From NCBI GenBank assembly GCA_014859895.1, contig JACZKS010000082.1:55408-119407 (forward strand): a stretch of DNA of 64,000 bases. The letters are read 5' to 3'. The DNA is from Rhodospirillales bacterium. GTDB lineage: Bacteria; Pseudomonadota; Alphaproteobacteria; Rhodospirillales; Shumkoniaceae. Shown here one piece after another: positions 58,470 to 64,000 of this stretch (positions are counted from its first letter, which is position 1; the number at the start of each line of letters is the position of its first letter). The position numbers and the translations under genes were made by a program. The notes beneath the pieces were generated by a model, which did not search any database, was not told the DNA's origin, and was given only the letters and a program-made list of their open reading frames with translations.

Positions 58470-59251
58470 GCCGTTCCCTGCCGATAGGCGCTGGCGGACC
58501 GCGAGGCGTAGGCGCCGCCGGCCGCGGCCAGCAACGCCAGACTGAGGAGGACGACGGTGGCCGCGCAGGCGAAGCCGGTCGCCCCGTAGAAGGCCTGGAG
58601 CAGCACCACCGGATAGGGCCGCGACAGGAAACCGGCAATCAGGTTGGAAAGCTGGAATTCGCCGATGGAGAGCGCCGCCACCATGATCAGGCCGGAGCCC
58701 AGACTGTGACGCAGCAGCGGAACCACCACGTCGAAGAACCGTTCCCGGAAGGAGGCGCCCAGGGATTCCGCCGCCAGTTCCAGGGCATCGAGGCGCAGAT
58801 GCCGCATATCGGCGACCAGGGTTTGCAGGAGATAGGGCAAGGTCAGTACCACGTGGCCGGCGATCAGCAACCAGATGCTGCCCAGCCACGGCAGGGCATC
58901 GCTCGAGAAGACCAGGATGAAGCCGAAGGCCAGCACCAGCGGCGGTGCCGCGATGGGCAGCAGGAACATGATGCGGGCTGCCACCATCACCCCGCGCGAG
59001 GCACTCTTGAACAGGGCATAAGCCAAGGGAACCGCCACCAGGGTACAGGCAACGCAGGTGGCGAAGACCACCTCCAGGCTGACGATGAAGGCACGCCGGA
59101 AACTGCCGTCGTCCAGCAGTTCGCGGTACCAATCCAGGGTCATTCCGGAAGGCAGGAGGCTGTTTGTCCACGTTTCGCCGAACGATCCGACGAACAGGAG
59201 GACGATGGGAATGAACAAGTACAGCAGGTAGATACCGGTAACGACTGCCAT
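58466..59251 (-). CDS. ABC transporter permease (FbpB/PotC-like)
   Basis: This 261-residue permease has six helices and an EAA loop ALELAAESLGASFRERFFDVVVPLLRHSL. The start at 59251 (MAVVTGIYLLYLF) has GGGAGGCGAGGA upstream; the open frame beyond is leader sequence with the operators. It is the first gene of the operon controlled from the promoter at 59349-59377. Confidence 0.9.
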   Translation of the reverse strand: MAVVTGIYLLYLFIPIVLLFVGSFGETWTNSLLPSGMTLDWYRELLDDGSFRRAFIVSLEVVFATCVACTLVAVPLAYALFKSASRGVMVAARIMFLLPIAAPPLVLAFGFILVFSSDALPWLGSIWLLIAGHVVLTLPYLLQTLVADMRHLRLDALELAAESLGASFRERFFDVVVPLLRHSLGSGLIMVAALSIGEFQLSNLIAGFLSRPYPVVLLQAFYGATGFACAATVVLLSLALLAAAGGAYASRSASAYRQGTA

Positions 59252-59300
59252 CTTCCTCGCCTCCCCCAAGACGCCTCGACCGGTTCGCCGTTGACGATTG

Positions 59301-59340
59301 AAAAGCAGACCGTCTGATTTAAAAGCAGACCGCCTGCTTT
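59301..59340. promoter_or_regulatory. Tandem palindromic operators
   Basis: AAAAGCAGACCGYCTG occurs twice, 20 bases apart (59301-59316 and 59321-59336). Each copy is palindromic: CAGACCGTCTG at 59306-59316, and AAAGCAGACCGCCTGCTTT at 59322-59340. They fall just downstream of the expected transcription start of the ABC operon, the position of a repressor block. The GntR-LacI-type protein at 59677 is the natural candidate ligand-controlled repressor (inferred). The remaining 59378-59676 stretch holds no gene. Confidence 0.7.
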
Positions 59341-59348
59341 CCAATCCG

Positions 59349-59377
59349 ATGGTATGAAGCTGTGGACTTCCTGTCAA
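59349..59377 (-). promoter_or_regulatory. Sigma70-type promoter of the ABC operon
   Basis: Minus-strand TTGACA (59372-59377), a 17-base spacer and TACCAT (59349-59354) give a consensus -35 with a good -10. The predicted start near 59342 would place both palindromic operators at about +1 to +40. Confidence 0.65.
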
Positions 59378-59676
59378 TCGCCAGTGCCGCACCGGCGATC
59401 CGTCCACATGTCAGGATCTTCATTTTTTCATTTTTGTTACAAAGAACTATTGGACATTACCCGTTGAAAAGACGGAGGAAACAGAGCGCGTCCGAGGGTT
59501 CATGGGGACGCATGGACGATGAAATTCTTCATAAAGCTGTCATACCTCTATAAAATCAGCCCGTCTGGACCGGCCGCCGACGAGAAACCCTTTCCCGATG
59601 GCCGGATTTACCCGGTATAAGGGGCGAGCGGCAGCCGTCGGCGGCGGTGCCGCCTTGGAAACCAGGAAGGCGCCGG

Positions 59677-60777
59677 ATGGGCGGAGATTTGAACGCCAGA
59701 TACATGCGGATCAAGACGAGTCTCCAGCGCGAGATCGCCGGGACGCCGCCGCACACGCGCATCCGCTCGCGCAGCGACCTGGTGCGGGACTTCAAGGTCA
59801 GCCGCACCACCATCGATCGCGCCATCTCGGAGTTGATCGGCGAGGGAATCCTCTATGCCCGCGACGGCAGCGGCACCTATGTGGCGGAACGCAACGGCAT
59901 GTGGCCCGGCAACGGGGCCATGCGCTCCTGGGGCGTGTTGCTGCCGGACATCCGGCATTACACCTATCCGGGAATCCTGAGGGGGATCGAACACGTCGGC
60001 TTCGAGAACGGCGTCAACGTCATTGTCGGCAACATCGAGAATCAGGTGGCCCGGCAGACCAGCTACCTTCGGAATTTCATCAAGAGCCAGGTCACCGGGG
60101 TCATCATCGTGCCGGCACGCCCCAATCCCTCGGAGGGCCTGGAGGACCAGCTTTCCAGCATGCTGGCGGAGGTGACCGACAACGACATCCCCTTCGTTTT
60201 CTGCAACCGCAACACGCCGGGGATCGAGGCGCCGCAGGTCATCTCCAACGATTTTCACGGCGGCCATCTGGCCGCACGCCATTTGATCGAGCGCGGATAC
60301 CGGCGCATCGCCTACATCGCCCATCCCCGCTACGCCATCTCGCTCAACCGCTTCATGGGGTACGCCAGCGCGCTGGCCGCGGCCGGCGGCAAGCCCGACG
60401 ACGGCCTGGTGGTCTTTTCCGATTCATGGGACTTCGAAACGCCGGGCCGCGACGAAATGGGTCGGATGCTGGACGGCCCCAACCCGCCCGATGCGGTGGT
60501 CTGTTTCACCGACCTCATCGCCAAGGGAGCCTATCATGCTATCCTCGAGCGAGGATTGGTTCCCGGGCGCGACATCGGCATCGTCGGGTACGACGACAGC
60601 ATGGTCTGCGTGACGCTGGATATCCCGCTGACCTCGGTGAAGGTCGATTCCTACGAGTTGGGCCGCCAGGCCGCCCAGTTCCTGCTGGACGTCGGCGGCC
60701 AGTGGGCGTCGCACCGCAGTGCATCGATCATCCTGACGCCGGAACTGGTGGCGCGACAAAGCACCGAGCGGGCCTGA
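59677..60777 (+). CDS. GntR-type regulator with LacI-like ligand domain
   Basis: This 366-residue regulator has an N-terminal GntR winged helix (about 7-72: LREI-like helix, IRSRSDLVRDFKVSRTTIDRAISELIGEGILYARDGSGTYVA) joined to a LacI/periplasmic-binding domain (85-360) with VTGVIIVPARP, IGIVGYDDSMVC and a final LTSVKVDSYELGRQAAQFLL. Such hybrids (AraR type) usually repress transport or sugar genes until an inducer binds. It faces the ABC operon across a 425-base gap containing paired operators. AGGAAGG supports the start at 59677; 59647 and 59704 are alternatives. Confidence 0.88.
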   Translation: MGGDLNARYMRIKTSLQREIAGTPPHTRIRSRSDLVRDFKVSRTTIDRAISELIGEGILYARDGSGTYVAERNGMWPGNGAMRSWGVLLPDIRHYTYPGILRGIEHVGFENGVNVIVGNIENQVARQTSYLRNFIKSQVTGVIIVPARPNPSEGLEDQLSSMLAEVTDNDIPFVFCNRNTPGIEAPQVISNDFHGGHLAARHLIERGYRRIAYIAHPRYAISLNRFMGYASALAAAGGKPDDGLVVFSDSWDFETPGRDEMGRMLDGPNPPDAVVCFTDLIAKGAYHAILERGLVPGRDIGIVGYDDSMVCVTLDIPLTSVKVDSYELGRQAAQFLLDVGGQWASHRSASIILTPELVARQSTERA

Positions 60778-60812
60778 ACGGCCACGCCCCTGCCCGTCGG
60801 CCGGCGACAGGG

Positions 60813-61016
60813 TCAGACGAGAATGTCGACGGCGTGCCCCGAAGAGGCGGCCCGCGTGGCGGTCGCCACCTGGTCGGTCGCCTGGGTCAAGAGCTGGACG
60901 ATGGCCTGATCCATTTGCAGGTTCTGCTTGACCATGGCCACCGACAGTTCCTGGTGGAGCATGGCGGACTTGGCCTGAAGGGCCATTTCGGCAAGGCCGG
61001 AAACGCTGATATCCAT
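60813..61016 (-). CDS. YjfB-like small protein (putative motility protein)
   Basis: This 67-residue protein begins MDISVSGLAEMALQAKSAML and has a helical pattern (AMVKQNLQMDQAIVQLLTQA) like the YjfB family, found near motility genes in some bacteria; its function is unknown. AAGGGGA precedes the ATG at 61016. It lies alone between the GntR-type regulator and uvrA. Confidence 0.7.
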   Translation of the reverse strand: MDISVSGLAEMALQAKSAMLHQELSVAMVKQNLQMDQAIVQLLTQATDQVATATRAASSGHAVDILV

Positions 61017-61197
61017 GAGTTCCCCTTTCTGGGCCGCTGCAAAGGATGAAGTGAGCATACAGCCTTTCCCGCCGCCGGTCCAATGAGGGATTTCATACCT
61101 CCCTTTCGAGCGCCGAGACTCCCCATGCCCGCTCCGCCGTTCTATATAAGGGGAGGCCGCTTCCCGGCCCCCTCCGTCATCCCTTTACGAGCGCTCC

Positions 61198-63871
<2,674 letters not shown>

Positions 63872-63876
<5 letters not shown>

Positions 63877-64000
63877 TCAAGACGGCCGACTGGGTGATCG
63901 ACCTCGGTCCGGAAGGCGGCGCGGGCGGCGGCCAGATCATCGCCCAGGGCACGCCCGAGCAGGTCGCGAAGACCAAGGCCAGCTTCACCGGCAAGTATCT
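63872..64000 (+). pseudogene. uvrA: Out-of-frame continuation of uvrA, cut by the window edge
   Basis: In the +1-shifted frame, the sequence resumes as [20 protein letters not shown], then [14 protein letters not shown] and ASFTGKYL, the standard UvrA C-terminus. It runs to the window end. Restoring one base near 63870 joins it to the upstream frame. Confidence 0.8.

Noticed and set aside
60813..61016. The 67-residue YjfB-like peptide as LanM precursor
   Set aside because: It has no Cys, so no lanthionine ring could form, no double-Gly cleavage site, and it matches the YjfB motility family.

Overview
The window looks like chromosome from a high-GC, free-living alphaproteobacterium, most likely of the Rhodospirillales. 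The signs are the TRAP transporters, Tat-exported binding proteins, GCC/CTG-rich codon use, an ssb/gyrA/coaD block and an alphaproteobacterial-looking 5' half of uvrA. The taxonomic call is inferred from protein character; no search was run. I saw no insertion sequence, phage gene, rRNA or CRISPR array.

Layout. 0-5 kb: a TRAP transporter locus on the minus strand (Tat-exported DctP, DctQ, DctM, a second DctP and the start of an unknown gene). 5.5-10.6 kb: a six-PAS hybrid histidine kinase with an HD-GYP response regulator. 10.8-17.9 kb: a ClpP-fold periplasmic protein, a glycine-zipper lipoprotein and a complete tripartite RND efflux operon. 18.2-29.3 kb: mostly core genes, namely tRNA-Lys, coaD, gyrA, an AEC-type permease, a DEAD-box helicase, small envelope proteins, a ferritin-like DUF892 protein and ssb. 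A decayed proteasome-type protease lies among them. 29.4-31.6 kb: an SPFH protein, a small membrane protein and the first of three DUF697 paralogues.

31.8-54.8 kb is the accessory heart of the window. First comes a translationally coupled plus-strand set: a two-TM sensor, a sensor-MFS fusion, an ABC_sub_bind-type binding protein, a GNAT, a ParA-like ATPase and a second DUF697. Then comes what looks like a natural-product locus: an orphan TAXI binding protein, a diaminopropionate ammonia-lyase-like PLP enzyme, two SyrD/PvdE-type cyclic-peptide exporter half-transporters, an MFP-RND pair coupled to an EctB-like diaminobutyrate aminotransferase, a LanM-type lanthipeptide synthetase, a GNAT, an Sfp-type phosphopantetheinyl transferase and a third DUF697. 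The LanM carries a CCG (three-Cys) zinc site like the promiscuous ProcM group, but I find no precursor peptide in the window. This is the best candidate for an undescribed system.

54.9-60.8 kb: a five-gene ABC transporter/LOG operon facing a GntR-LacI hybrid regulator, with a clear sigma70 promoter and two palindromic operators between them. 60.8-64 kb: a YjfB-like small protein and uvrA. The uvrA reading frame changes in codon use and lineage character near 62.9 kb and is frameshifted near 63.87 kb, so the last kilobase may be a recombinant or an assembly chimera.
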